Positions 36,030 to 44,999 of a stretch of DNA of 64,000 bases are shown here, in pieces (position 1 is the first letter of the stretch; every line of letters begins with the position of its first letter). The translations under genes were made by a program, and so were the position numbers. Below the pieces are notes generated by a model. The model saw only the letters and a program-made list of their open reading frames with translations, was not told the DNA's origin and ran no database searches. The stretch covers positions 36,633-100,632 of the forward strand of contig CAZVOA010000009.1 in assembly GCA_964628465.1 (NCBI GenBank), given 5' to 3'. The stretch comes from JAFGPS01 sp964628465. GTDB lineage: Bacteria > Planctomycetota > Phycisphaerae > Sedimentisphaerales > Anaerobacaceae.

Positions 36030-36062
36030 ATAAGCGCCTCTGGATTTTCCTGAGGCGCTTAT
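36030..36062 (+). terminator. Hairpin after the second receptor gene
   Basis: A perfect 11-bp stem (ATAAGCGCCTC / GAGGCGCTTAT) with an 11-base loop and no T run. It is probably an mRNA-stabilising or partial-attenuation stem between the receptor genes and cheY. Confidence 0.5.
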
Positions 36063-36134
36063 AACCTGAGTTTGATATGGATATTAAACAAGATTACTTG
36101 CTAAATCAAAATAGAAAGAGAAGGTGGAAATATT

Positions 36135-36509
36135 ATGGCTAAATCATTAATGATAATAGATGATTCGGCAACAATGCGAAAAATTATAATGCGAACCATG
36201 AGAATGTCTGGCCTTGAATTCAATGAACCGCAAGAGGCCGGTAATGGTAAGGAAGCGCTTGAGAAATTAAGTGCTGGACCCGTTGATATAATCCTTTGCG
36301 ATATAAATATGCCCGAAATGAATGGTATGGAATTTGTGAAAAAGGCACGTGAATTGAGTAATTGCGCCAACTCAAAGATAATAATGGTATCTACAGAAAG
36401 CGCTCAGGGTCTTATTGATAGTGTAATTGCCGATGGTGCGAATGGTTTTATTAACAAACCTTTTACACCCGAAAAGTTTCAGGAAAAATTAACTCCGTTT
36501 ATGAACTAA
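36135..36509 (+). CDS. cheY: CheY-like response regulator
   Basis: 124 residues, a lone receiver domain. It has the acidic pair IIDDSATMRK, phospho-acceptor Asp in ILCDINMPEMNG (about 56), Thr/Ser in MVSTES (about 88) and Lys in INKPFTP (about 107). There is no output domain, so it should act by binding a motor or another partner once phosphorylated by the CheA encoded downstream. GGTGGAAA lies upstream. It is followed directly by cheX, whose product would dephosphorylate it. Confidence 0.92.
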   Translation: MAKSLMIIDDSATMRKIIMRTMRMSGLEFNEPQEAGNGKEALEKLSAGPVDIILCDINMPEMNGMEFVKKARELSNCANSKIIMVSTESAQGLIDSVIADGANGFINKPFTPEKFQEKLTPFMN

Positions 36510-36566
36510 ATTATGCAATCTCAGGGGCAGAATAAATTATTAGAATATTAGGAAGGAATCAGAATA

Positions 36567-37052
36567 ATGATTACAATCGACAATACTTGTATGAATAGTG
36601 TTTTACTGGCAAGTGCAAGTGAGGTATTTGAAACTATGATATTTATGGATTTGGAGCAGAGTTTCGATACTGAACCGCAAATTTCAGAGGATACTCTTTT
36701 AAGTACAATAACATTCAAGGGTGACCTTGACGGCTGTTTAACAATATGCAGCAGTGCGGAATGCGCAAAGTCTATAGGAAGAAATATGCTTGGTATGGAA
36801 CCGGAAGAAAATATCAGCAATGAAGATACTTATGATGCCATTGGTGAAGTCGCCAACATGGTTATGGGCAGTATTAAAACAAAAATTCAGCAAAATACGG
36901 CAAATATTTCCGTTTCGATTCCTATGGTGGTTAGCGGTAATAATATTGTTACAAATCTGAGTGACAGCTCGGCAATAAAAACTTCAGTGAAGGTTACAAT
37001 CGATAGTCAATATATTGCGGAATTTTCTTTGTTTTACAAAGTTAATTCTTAA
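36567..37052 (+). CDS. cheX: CheX-type chemotaxis phosphatase
   Basis: 161 residues. The CheC/CheX/FliY phosphatase motif DxxxExxN is visible as DAIGEVANMVMG (about 90-101), the Glu and Asn being the residues that position water to hydrolyse phospho-CheY. The N-terminal half has ITFKGDLDGCLTI, typical of the CheX fold. A single motif and this length favour CheX, which works as a dimer. It lies between cheY and the CheC-like/CBS gene. Confidence 0.85.
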   Translation: MITIDNTCMNSVLLASASEVFETMIFMDLEQSFDTEPQISEDTLLSTITFKGDLDGCLTICSSAECAKSIGRNMLGMEPEENISNEDTYDAIGEVANMVMGSIKTKIQQNTANISVSIPMVVSGNNIVTNLSDSSAIKTSVKVTIDSQYIAEFSLFYKVNS

Positions 37053-37076
37053 ATCGGGATTCTAAGGTAAGACACC

Positions 37077-38480
37077 ATGACGGCTACGCAAACAGAGCTT
37101 GAGTTAAGAGCGATTGAATTATCTATAGAAGCTTTTGATGGTTTTTGTGACGATATATCCGGTATGTTTGGGGTGGACATGAAATGTGTCCCGCAGCAGG
37201 CATGTGAAGAAACAATTAATGGCCTGAAGAAACGTTTCAAAAAGCTCTCTGCCGTAAATAATGTTGATACAAAGGGTGCAATGCACGGTACGTTCTACCT
37301 GGTATTTGACCAGGGCGGCCTGTTTACGCTTTCCGGTGTTATCGTTATGCTCCCTGAAAAAAGAATTCTTGAGGAAATCAAGAGAGGGACAATTAATGAT
37401 GTAAGTAGTATGAATGACGCTGTCCGTGAAACAGGAAATTTGTGCGTTGGTTCATGGGACAGGGTATTTCGTGAAGAGTATGAAGGTCACGGTCATTTTG
37501 TACAAAACGGAACTTTTATCGGTAATCCATGGGAGAATCCGGAAGAAAGCATAAAGCTGAAAAGTGATGAATCTTTTTCTTTTGTTCCTTTTGAAATGAC
37601 GGTTGGAAATTTTCCAACGTTTAACTGCGGTGTGATTTTTCCCAAAAGCATCTTTACGCCGCAATCTGAATCGAATTCCGTGATTAACGATGCAAAGGAA
37701 GAGGAGCTTGAGAAAAAAGCAAGCGAACCTATCTCAATTGAAGAACAAGAAAAGAATTCGGATAATAATCCGCAATCGGATATAGATAATAAAGAAGAAA
37801 ACAAAATAATCGAAGAAAATTCGGAAACAACGATACAGGAGAAAGAACCTGTTTCTGAAAGTAATTCTGGTAATCAAACGAATAATACGGTTTCAGAAAC
37901 CATTAAAAAAATGACTCAATCACATGCGGATTTGCCAGGGCAATCCGTGACTGCAAAAAAAGATGATTCAAATAATGATATGCAGCATAGTAATGTGTCT
38001 GAAGTTATTTCTTTATCTGTATGTGCTAAAGACATAATGGAAACCAATGTTAGCTGGTGCGGCCCGGATGAGAGTGTGCAGCAGGCTATTGATAAAATGC
38101 GTCAGTTTGATACAGGTTATCTGTTAATTGGAAATGAAGGTGTACTTGAAGGTATAGTGTCACGTTCCGATATTACAGGTGCGTTGAGTCCTTATTTGCG
38201 AGCCATATTTTCAAAATGGCGCAGGCCGCTTGATGATGCGACGCTTAATATTAAAATCAGATGGATAATGAGAAGGCCTGTACACACTATAAAACCTGAC
38301 ATAAACATAACAAAAATAATGGAAAATATGAGACAATTGGGAGTGCGATGTTTTCCGGTTATAGATTCTGAAAATAATGTTCAAGGCATAGTCACTGTAT
38401 TTGATATTTTTAAGGCATTAAATACAAACACAGATGTTTCAACGATGGGCAAGACCCTCCAGGTGCCTTTGCTTGTATAA
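37077..38480 (+). CDS. CheC-like phosphatase domain fused to a pair of CBS domains
   Basis: 467 residues with an AAGGTAAGA site. The N-terminal domain (about 1-200) includes GTFYLVFDQGGLFTLSGVI and MNDAVRETGNLCVGSW, where DAVRETGN fits the DxxxExxN catalytic pattern of CheC/CheX phosphatases. An acidic, Asn/Glu/Ser-rich linker of about 120 residues follows. The C-terminal part (about 315-460) has two CBS motifs (CAKDIMETNVSWCGPDESV, EGIVSRSDITGA; IMRRPVHTIKPDINI, QGIVTVFDIFKA), which bind adenine nucleotides in many proteins. The fusion suggests that adenylate state tunes dephosphorylation of CheY or another receiver. The CheC assignment rests on the motif and gene position. Confidence 0.7.
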   Translation: MTATQTELELRAIELSIEAFDGFCDDISGMFGVDMKCVPQQACEETINGLKKRFKKLSAVNNVDTKGAMHGTFYLVFDQGGLFTLSGVIVMLPEKRILEEIKRGTINDVSSMNDAVRETGNLCVGSWDRVFREEYEGHGHFVQNGTFIGNPWENPEESIKLKSDESFSFVPFEMTVGNFPTFNCGVIFPKSIFTPQSESNSVINDAKEEELEKKASEPISIEEQEKNSDNNPQSDIDNKEENKIIEENSETTIQEKEPVSESNSGNQTNNTVSETIKKMTQSHADLPGQSVTAKKDDSNNDMQHSNVSEVISLSVCAKDIMETNVSWCGPDESVQQAIDKMRQFDTGYLLIGNEGVLEGIVSRSDITGALSPYLRAIFSKWRRPLDDATLNIKIRWIMRRPVHTIKPDINITKIMENMRQLGVRCFPVIDSENNVQGIVTVFDIFKALNTNTDVSTMGKTLQVPLLV

Positions 38481-38493
38481 ACATGAGGTTAAT

Positions 38494-40602
38494 ATGCAAA
38501 ATATAGAATGTTTGATGGAATTAATGGAAAAAGCGGCATCTTCGGTAAATATGCTCGATATTGAAGATTGCTCAGATATTGAGAACTTGCAAAAAGTTCT
38601 TGATGAGATTAAATCCGCCCTCGGTCAGATGGATAATTATCCTGCCGGGTTGCTGGAAAAAGCTGCCAGTGAAACAAGCGGTTCGATAGAATTGCTTGAG
38701 AAAATATTACATAAGGAAGTTGAAGATACAGCGTCATCAATAGTTATGGTAACAAAAACTATTGCTGCTTTACAAGGTATAATTGATCAAATAAGCAAAA
38801 CTCCGGCGACAGCCTGTTCTGGAGCATCGCAGGTAACAACACAGAACAATAATGAAAATGCTTCTCCGGAAGGTGTGGTCATTGCCGAAGACGATATCCC
38901 CCTTGTTTTGGATTTTATAAACGAATCTCTTGAACATATTGAATCAGCGGAAGCAGGCTTGCTTGAACTTGAAGAAAAACCTGACGACAAGGATATTATT
39001 AACCAGATATTCAGGGGATTTCACACGATTAAAGGTATGGCGGGATTTCTTAACCTGTCTGATATAGGTTCGCTGGCGCATTCGGCTGAAAATCTTCTTG
39101 GCCTTGTTCGTGAAGATAAAATGGTTCTTACAAGAATTGTGACAGATGTTGTCTTCGAATCAATAGATATGATGAAGAAGATGATTAATATTTTAAAAGA
39201 ATCCATTGAAGCGAACAAGCCCGTTCCGGCACAAACTAATTTGCCTGCCTTTTTGGAAAAGTTAAGAAAAATCGCGGAAAATGAACCGGCGGAACAAAAA
39301 GAAAATGTATCCGAAAAAGCTGATGTAAAACCTGTTGAGGAATTAAATACCGAACAGGATATAAAAATTGAAAATACTTTTGAGGCAAGTGATGCGCCGG
39401 AAGCCAATACTGTCACTGCAAAAAAAGAAAGTCACTCAAGCGACGAAAAAATAAAAGTAAGTACAACAAGACTTGATACTCTTATAAATATGGTAGGGGA
39501 GCTTGTAATAGCTCAGTTGATGGTTTCTGAAGAAGTAAGTAAAAATTCAACTATGGATCATCAACTTAATAGTAAAGTCGCAAGTCAAAGCAAGATTGTC
39601 CGGGAACTCCAGGAATTATCTTTGTCAATGCGTATGGTTCCCATCAGCGGCGTATTCCAGAAAATGGCCAGATTATCCAGGGACCTGTCACATAAATCAG
39701 GAAAGAATATTAATTTTTCAACATCAGGCGATGAAACTGAGCTTGATCGTTCGATAGTCGATAAAATTTCTGACCCTCTTATACACATGGTTCGCAATTC
39801 AATTGATCATGGAATCGAATCTGAAGAGGATAGAATTAAAGCCGGGAAAAATCCGGTTGGAAGTCTCGAACTTCGCGCTTTTCATCAGGCCGGCAATATT
39901 GTAATAGAAATACAGGATGACGGTAAAGGACTGGATAAAGAACGGATTTTAGCAAAAGCTGTTGAAAAGGGACTTATACAAAAAGATCAGGAATTATCCG
40001 AAGAAGATATATTCAAACTGATTTTTCATGCAGGTTTTTCAACCGCTCAAAAAGTTACAAGCATATCCGGACGCGGCGTAGGTATGGATGTCGTCAGAAA
40101 AAATATTGAATTATTAAACGGTAAAATTGAAATACGCTCTGTTCAGGACAAAGGAACTACATTTACTATTCGTTTGCCATTGACACTTGCGATAATTGAC
40201 GGACAGATTGTAAAAGTGGGCGGCGAGCGTTACATCATACCTATAAATTCCATAGTCAACAGTTTCAGGCCGGTCTCTGAGCAGATTTCGACTGTACAGA
40301 ACAGGGCTGAAATGGTAATGGTTAGAGGCGAGCTATTGCCGCTTGTAAGATTATATGAATTATTCAGGTGCGTTCCCTCAACTGAAAATCCCACGGAATC
40401 ACTGCTTGTGATAGTAGAAAATAATAACAAAAAATATTGTTTGCTTGTTGATGAATTGCTTGATCAGCAGCAGGTTGTAATAAAAAATCTCAGCGATGGA
40501 TTAGGAAAAGTCAAAGGTGTATCCGGCGGTGCTATCATGGGTGACGGAAAGGTCAGCCTGATTCTTGATATACCTGGAATAGCGGAAATTGCTCGTTACT
40601 AA
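38494..40602 (+). CDS. cheA: Chemotaxis histidine kinase CheA
   Basis: 702 residues from 38494 (MQNIECL), where GAGGTT is correctly spaced; the longer frame would overlap the previous gene. Residues 1-130 are a helical region not typical of CheA. Then come the phosphotransfer domain with FHTIKGMAGF (His about 177), a linker, the dimerisation helices, the GHKL kinase (MVRNSIDHGIESE; DDGKGLD; GRGVGMDVVRKNIE) and the C-terminal CheW-like domain ending in LDIPGI. It autophosphorylates under receptor control and passes phosphate to CheY and CheB. It sits between the CheC-like/CBS gene and cheR. Confidence 0.95.
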   Translation: MQNIECLMELMEKAASSVNMLDIEDCSDIENLQKVLDEIKSALGQMDNYPAGLLEKAASETSGSIELLEKILHKEVEDTASSIVMVTKTIAALQGIIDQISKTPATACSGASQVTTQNNNENASPEGVVIAEDDIPLVLDFINESLEHIESAEAGLLELEEKPDDKDIINQIFRGFHTIKGMAGFLNLSDIGSLAHSAENLLGLVREDKMVLTRIVTDVVFESIDMMKKMINILKESIEANKPVPAQTNLPAFLEKLRKIAENEPAEQKENVSEKADVKPVEELNTEQDIKIENTFEASDAPEANTVTAKKESHSSDEKIKVSTTRLDTLINMVGELVIAQLMVSEEVSKNSTMDHQLNSKVASQSKIVRELQELSLSMRMVPISGVFQKMARLSRDLSHKSGKNINFSTSGDETELDRSIVDKISDPLIHMVRNSIDHGIESEEDRIKAGKNPVGSLELRAFHQAGNIVIEIQDDGKGLDKERILAKAVEKGLIQKDQELSEEDIFKLIFHAGFSTAQKVTSISGRGVGMDVVRKNIELLNGKIEIRSVQDKGTTFTIRLPLTLAIIDGQIVKVGGERYIIPINSIVNSFRPVSEQISTVQNRAEMVMVRGELLPLVRLYELFRCVPSTENPTESLLVIVENNNKKYCLLVDELLDQQQVVIKNLSDGLGKVKGVSGGAIMGDGKVSLILDIPGIAEIARY

Positions 40603-40621
40603 TTTTAGATTTGGGTGAATT

Positions 40622-41470
40622 ATGCTTTCATTGGAATTAAAAGAAGTTGTTTTAAGTGAAGAAGATTTTCGGCTAATCAGCGATATAGTATATAAGCATT
40701 GCAAAATTAATCTTCATACAGGAAAAAAAGAGCTTGTACGCGCGCGCCTTGCCAAACGTCTTCGCCAGGGGAATTTTAATAATTTTCGTGAATATCTAAA
40801 ATATGTTCTTGAAGATAAAACCGGCAGGGAATTTTCTAATTTGATTGATTCGCTAAGTACGAACCTTACGAGTTTTTTCAGGGAAAAACAACATTTTGAT
40901 TTCTTGGAAGAGAAATTCCTGCCGTCTATTATAGAGCGTAAAAAGAAAAACAAAGATTTCCGAATCCGTGGATGGAGTGCGGGTTGCTCTTCGGGTGAGG
41001 AGGTTTACTCGATTGCGATTACGCTTTTGGAAGCATTTGAAAAAAATGGGCAATGGGATATAAAAATACTTGGAACTGACATTTCGACAAGAATGCTTGA
41101 GACCGCCCGCAAAGGATATTACGACGCTGAACGTGTTGCCTCTGTTCCCGCTCAGCAAAGAAACAGGTATTTATTATCAAAACGTGAAAATAATTCGAAG
41201 GTTTTTGAAGTTAGTAGCGCATTGAGAAACGTTGTTGTTTTCAGACACTTGAATTTAATGGAAAGCTGGCCGCTTAAAGGCCCGCTGGATTTTATATTTT
41301 GTCGTAATGTGATGATATATTTCGACAAGCCGACTCAACAAAATTTAATAGACCGTTATTGGGACATGCTGGACTCCGGAGCTGTTTTATTTACCGGGCA
41401 TTCGGAATCACTGACGGGTATCAAACACAAGTTTAAATACATTCAGCCGACAATTTACATGAAAGCATAG
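40622..41470 (+). CDS. cheR: Chemotaxis methyltransferase CheR
   Basis: 282 residues. A helical N-terminal domain (about 12-80) carries a basic RARLAKRLRQ patch, and is followed by TSFFREKQHFDFL and the SAM-binding site WSAGCSSGEEVYSIAI (about 118-133), then GTDISTRMLETAR and FCRNVMIYFD. It methylates glutamates of the two chemoreceptors encoded upstream, whose C-terminal DFDEF tails could be its docking site. GGTGA lies before the start. Confidence 0.95.
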   Translation: MLSLELKEVVLSEEDFRLISDIVYKHCKINLHTGKKELVRARLAKRLRQGNFNNFREYLKYVLEDKTGREFSNLIDSLSTNLTSFFREKQHFDFLEEKFLPSIIERKKKNKDFRIRGWSAGCSSGEEVYSIAITLLEAFEKNGQWDIKILGTDISTRMLETARKGYYDAERVASVPAQQRNRYLLSKRENNSKVFEVSSALRNVVVFRHLNLMESWPLKGPLDFIFCRNVMIYFDKPTQQNLIDRYWDMLDSGAVLFTGHSESLTGIKHKFKYIQPTIYMKA

Positions 41471-41480
41471 GTTTATTAAT

Positions 41481-41966
41481 ATGACAAAAACAAGAATAGT
41501 AGTTAATGTATCGGATGCGAAAGTATCTAATAACCCATCTGATGTTATCGTGACATATTCGTTGGGTTCCTGTATTGGGGTGTGTATTTTTGATACAGAC
41601 AGGAAAATCGGCGGAATGCTGCATTATCAGCTCCCTGATTCGACAATGAATCCGGAACGAGCGAAGGAAAATCCATTCATGTATGCGGATACAGGGATGA
41701 AAATGATGGTTGATAAAATGCTTTCTATGGGCGCAAATAAAAAACGTATGCAGGTTAAAATAGCTGGCGGAGCGGCTATGGATGCAGGTCCGAAAGGATT
41801 TGATATAGGCAAAAGGAACCATCTTGCAATCAGAAAGATATTATGGAAGAACGGAATGCTTATTAGTTCTGAGGATGTCGGAGGCTCTTCTCCTCGAAAT
41901 TTATATATTAATATCGAAAATGGCATCGTGACAGTCCGGTCTAATAACCTTGAAAAAACCTTATAG
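41481..41966 (+). CDS. cheD: Chemoreceptor glutamine deamidase CheD
   Basis: 161 residues, the normal CheD length. The catalytic Cys is in YSLGSCIGVCIFD (about 32) and the His in GGMLHYQLPD (about 49), with the family-typical NPERAKENPFMYADTG and KIAGGAAM segments. CheD deamidates glutamines in chemoreceptors and in several bacteria also stimulates CheC-type phosphatases, which fits the presence of a CheC-like protein in this operon. Confidence 0.95.
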   Translation: MTKTRIVVNVSDAKVSNNPSDVIVTYSLGSCIGVCIFDTDRKIGGMLHYQLPDSTMNPERAKENPFMYADTGMKMMVDKMLSMGANKKRMQVKIAGGAAMDAGPKGFDIGKRNHLAIRKILWKNGMLISSEDVGGSSPRNLYINIENGIVTVRSNNLEKTL

Positions 41967-41995
41967 TATGAGTTTAATAAAAGGCATATAATATA

Positions 41996-43039
41996 ATGGA
42001 AATGACACTAAATAAATGTATAAAAGTACTTATTGTTGATGATTCCGCTATAGTTCGCAAGATTCTCAGTCAGCAATTAGCCCAGGATCCCAATATTGAA
42101 GTTATAGGCACTGCTCCTGATCCTTTCATAGCAAGAGATAAAATTGTAGCACTGAATCCTGATGTTCTTACTCTCGATGTCGAAATGCCGAGAATGGATG
42201 GAATTACTTTTTTGCGTAAACTCATGAAGCATCATCCTATGCCCGTCATTGTTGTAAGCTCTCTTACTCCGAAGGGCGGGAAAACCGCGATGGAAGCTCT
42301 CGAAGCCGGCGCGGTTGACGTTGTTAGTAAGCCGGGACAGTCGTATAGTATTGGGGATGCGTGTACAGAACTTATTGAAAAGATAAAAGCTGTATCCAAA
42401 GCCCGGATATCAAAACGGGAAATTATACCTCAAGAAACATCAAATACAAGATTATCTATGGCAGAGACCACCAATAAAATATTTGCTATTGGTGCTTCAA
42501 CCGGCGGCGTACAGGCTTTGTCATATGTACTTGCACAATTCCCACCTAACGCACCAGGTACATTGGTTGTTCAGCATATGCCGGGTCATTTTACTACTTC
42601 ATTCGCGGAGCGTCTCAATCGTGAATGTCAGGTAAATGTAAAGGAAGCTCAGGATGGTGACAGGGTGATTCCGGGACAGGTTCTAATAGCTCCCGGCGGC
42701 TTCCATATGCTTTTGAGGCGTTCCGGCGCCAATTATGTAGTCAATGTTAAGGAAGGGCCTCGTGTGTGCAGGCAAATTCCAAGTGTAGAGGTTTTATTTA
42801 ATTCAGTAGCGAAATACGCCGGTTCAAATGCTGTTGGAGCGATACTTACTGGAATGGGTGACGACGGAGCAAAAGGACTTTTGAATATGAGAAACAGCGG
42901 CGCGCATACAATTGCTCAGGATGAAGAATCGTGCATTGTTTTCGGAATGCCCAAAGAAGCAATTGCCTGCGGAGCCGCGGAAAAAATAGTCCCTCTATCT
43001 GATGTGACAAGCAGTATGATTAAATTTGCACAGAGTTAA
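41996..43039 (+). CDS. cheB: Chemotaxis methylesterase CheB
   Basis: 347 residues. An N-terminal receiver (VLIVDDSAIVRKIL, phospho-Asp in LTLDVEMPRMDG about 61) is joined by a short linker to the methylesterase, with catalytic Ser in GASTGGVQAL (about 168), His in VVQHMPGHFTTSFAERL and Asp in LTGMGDDGAKG (about 287). It removes receptor methyl groups when phosphorylated by CheA. It is the last gene of the chemotaxis operon and ends 21 bases from the convergent LRR gene. Confidence 0.96.
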   Translation: MEMTLNKCIKVLIVDDSAIVRKILSQQLAQDPNIEVIGTAPDPFIARDKIVALNPDVLTLDVEMPRMDGITFLRKLMKHHPMPVIVVSSLTPKGGKTAMEALEAGAVDVVSKPGQSYSIGDACTELIEKIKAVSKARISKREIIPQETSNTRLSMAETTNKIFAIGASTGGVQALSYVLAQFPPNAPGTLVVQHMPGHFTTSFAERLNRECQVNVKEAQDGDRVIPGQVLIAPGGFHMLLRRSGANYVVNVKEGPRVCRQIPSVEVLFNSVAKYAGSNAVGAILTGMGDDGAKGLLNMRNSGAHTIAQDEESCIVFGMPKEAIACGAAEKIVPLSDVTSSMIKFAQS

Positions 43040-43060
43040 TCGTGCTTGTGTAACTGTATT

Positions 43061-44119
43061 TCATTTTCTAATTTCACAATCAGGAAGAGCTTTGCGTAAA
43101 TCTTCTATCTGCTCATTAGTTAGATTATTGCAATGTCTAAGACTAAGAGTTTGCAGGTTTACCAATCCTTTAATTGGTTCAAGATCAGATACTCGTGTGC
43201 CTGTTAGATCAAGTGTCTGTAAATTTATTAATCCTTCAATAGACTCAAGTTCATAGATATAAGTGTAACTTAATCTGAGTGCTTGCAATTTTATTAGTGG
43301 CTTTAACGGTTCAAGGTTATGGACTTGTGTTGCATTCAGATTAAGTATTTGCATATTTTTAAGCTCCCTTAATGTTTCAAGGTCAGATACCTTTGTACCA
43401 AACAGGTTAAGTGTTTGCAGGTTTATAAGGTCTCTTAGCGGCTCAAGATTAACAACCTCAGATGATTGGAAATTAAGCTCACGCAGGTTTTTGAGGTTCT
43501 TCAAAGAATTCAGATCATCAATTTCAGTTTCACTCAGGTCGAGTTTTTCAAGTCTTGTTAATCCTTTTAAGAACTGAAAATCAGATAAGCGAATATTTCG
43601 AAGATTAAGTTCTTTTAAATTTGGAAGTTGAGCCAATAATTTAAGGTTATTAACATTTGACTCTTTTAATATGAGTGATTCGAGGTGAGGCAGTTTCTTA
43701 AGTGGTTTTAAATCTATCGCGTTTCTTTTCGAAAGGTCATAAATTCCAAATCTTGCAAGTTTTTTCATCCATCTTGGAATATTATTATGATTCAACTCTA
43801 CGGGTGAATCACTTAAATCCAATTTTTTAAGATTCGGGAATTTTTTAAGCGGCTTGAGAGTATTGAGCATTGTTACAGAAAGGTCAAGCTCTGTAATTTT
43901 CAGATAATCAGATTTTGTGAACTCCGACAAATCTTTGTCTAATTCATCAGCAGCTCTTATAAGGATAATAGTTTTATTGACTTGCGATGTTTGAGAGCCT
44001 GTAATAAAGTAAATCACAATAAGTAGAATAAAGACTGACCAGAGAATGATTGGTAATAACCTGAATTTCCTGGGCTTTGGGTTATTATTTTTTTTCAAAA
44101 TTGGCTCGGATTCTTTCAT
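43061..44119 (-). CDS. Membrane-anchored leucine-rich-repeat protein (SDS22-like)
   Basis: 352 residues. A short basic N-terminus is followed by one membrane helix (about 21-40), so the rest lies outside the cytoplasm. From about residue 70 to the end there are roughly a dozen leucine-rich repeats of 22-23 residues with the pattern LxxLxxLxLxxTxVxDLxxL, for example LINLQTLNLFGTKVSDLETL and GLVNLQTLSLRHC. This SDS22-like class normally mediates protein binding. Adjacent repeats are very similar, a sign of recent internal duplication. No enzymatic domain is present. It is convergent with cheB, with no evident link to chemotaxis. Confidence 0.85.
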   Translation of the reverse strand: MKESEPILKKNNNPKPRKFRLLPIILWSVFILLIVIYFITGSQTSQVNKTIILIRAADELDKDLSEFTKSDYLKITELDLSVTMLNTLKPLKKFPNLKKLDLSDSPVELNHNNIPRWMKKLARFGIYDLSKRNAIDLKPLKKLPHLESLILKESNVNNLKLLAQLPNLKELNLRNIRLSDFQFLKGLTRLEKLDLSETEIDDLNSLKNLKNLRELNFQSSEVVNLEPLRDLINLQTLNLFGTKVSDLETLRELKNMQILNLNATQVHNLEPLKPLIKLQALRLSYTYIYELESIEGLINLQTLDLTGTRVSDLEPIKGLVNLQTLSLRHCNNLTNEQIEDLRKALPDCEIRK

Positions 44120-44246
44120 TTTTATGGTAGTTTCCTTATTTATACGAATACATTTTTTATCTTCTGAATATATAGACGTAAAAGATGAAATTTTGTTACC
44201 ATAATTTTGAAAAAATATTTATTTTATAATATATGGCATATTTAAT

Positions 44247-44996
44247 TTACTTTTTCATGATATATTTTGCCATTTTTGGGGGATGGCCAAGAATGTTAGT
44301 GAAATGAATTACCATTATTTTCTCAATTTCCTTCAAAGTTTTTTCGTTTGCATTGGCAATGAGCGATAAATTGGCGAGGCAATCAGCGGCGGATTGAGAA
44401 AGTTTGATTTTATCATAAAAACTGATTTCACAATCTTTGCAAATCAGGCCGTTGGCGGAACTGCTGAAATAATATTCGTTATGAGTATCACTTTGTGAAT
44501 ATGGCATTCTACAGTTTGCGCAATAATTCAAAACAGGCTGGATGCCGACTTCACTAAGAAGTGTCAGTTGAAACATGATTAGCAATGATAATATTCGGTT
44601 TTCATTCTGCTGTTTTGCATTTTGAATGAACTGGAGAAAACTATTAAAAAGCTCCTCGTGCGGGTCATAATCATCTATTAGTTTGGTTAGAAGTTCCGAA
44701 GCGAAAAAACAGCAGTTTAATACAAATATGTTTTTGTAAAGACCTGCGCTGTCTATCGTATCAGAACTGGTTTCAAACTCTGTCAATGTTGCGAGTTTAT
44801 CTCTGTCTGTATCCGTGAATAAAATTTGGCCGTAAGCAAAATTCTCGATAGGACCACCGAATGCTGATTTCTGTCGTTTTGAACCTTTGGCGATAGCGCC
44901 GATTTTTCCATGTTCTCTGGTAAAGAAAGTTACTATCTGCGAGGTTTCAGAATAATCGACGGTACGTATGCAAATTGCGAAATCCCTTGTCAACAT
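44247..44996 (-). CDS. recO: DNA repair protein RecO
   Basis: 249 residues. An N-terminal OB domain (LTRDFAICIRTVDYSETSQIVTFFT about 2-26, GAIAKGSKRQKSAFGG) is followed by the helical C-terminal domain with a four-cysteine zinc site (CANC about 157, CKDC about 182). RecO loads RecA onto SSB-coated DNA together with RecR. It is the last gene of the purA-recO unit, starting three bases after the CorC-family gene. Confidence 0.92.
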   Translation of the reverse strand: MLTRDFAICIRTVDYSETSQIVTFFTREHGKIGAIAKGSKRQKSAFGGPIENFAYGQILFTDTDRDKLATLTEFETSSDTIDSAGLYKNIFVLNCCFFASELLTKLIDDYDPHEELFNSFLQFIQNAKQQNENRILSLLIMFQLTLLSEVGIQPVLNYCANCRMPYSQSDTHNEYYFSSSANGLICKDCEISFYDKIKLSQSAADCLANLSLIANANEKTLKEIEKIMVIHFTNILGHPPKMAKYIMKK

Positions 44997-44999
44997 ATT

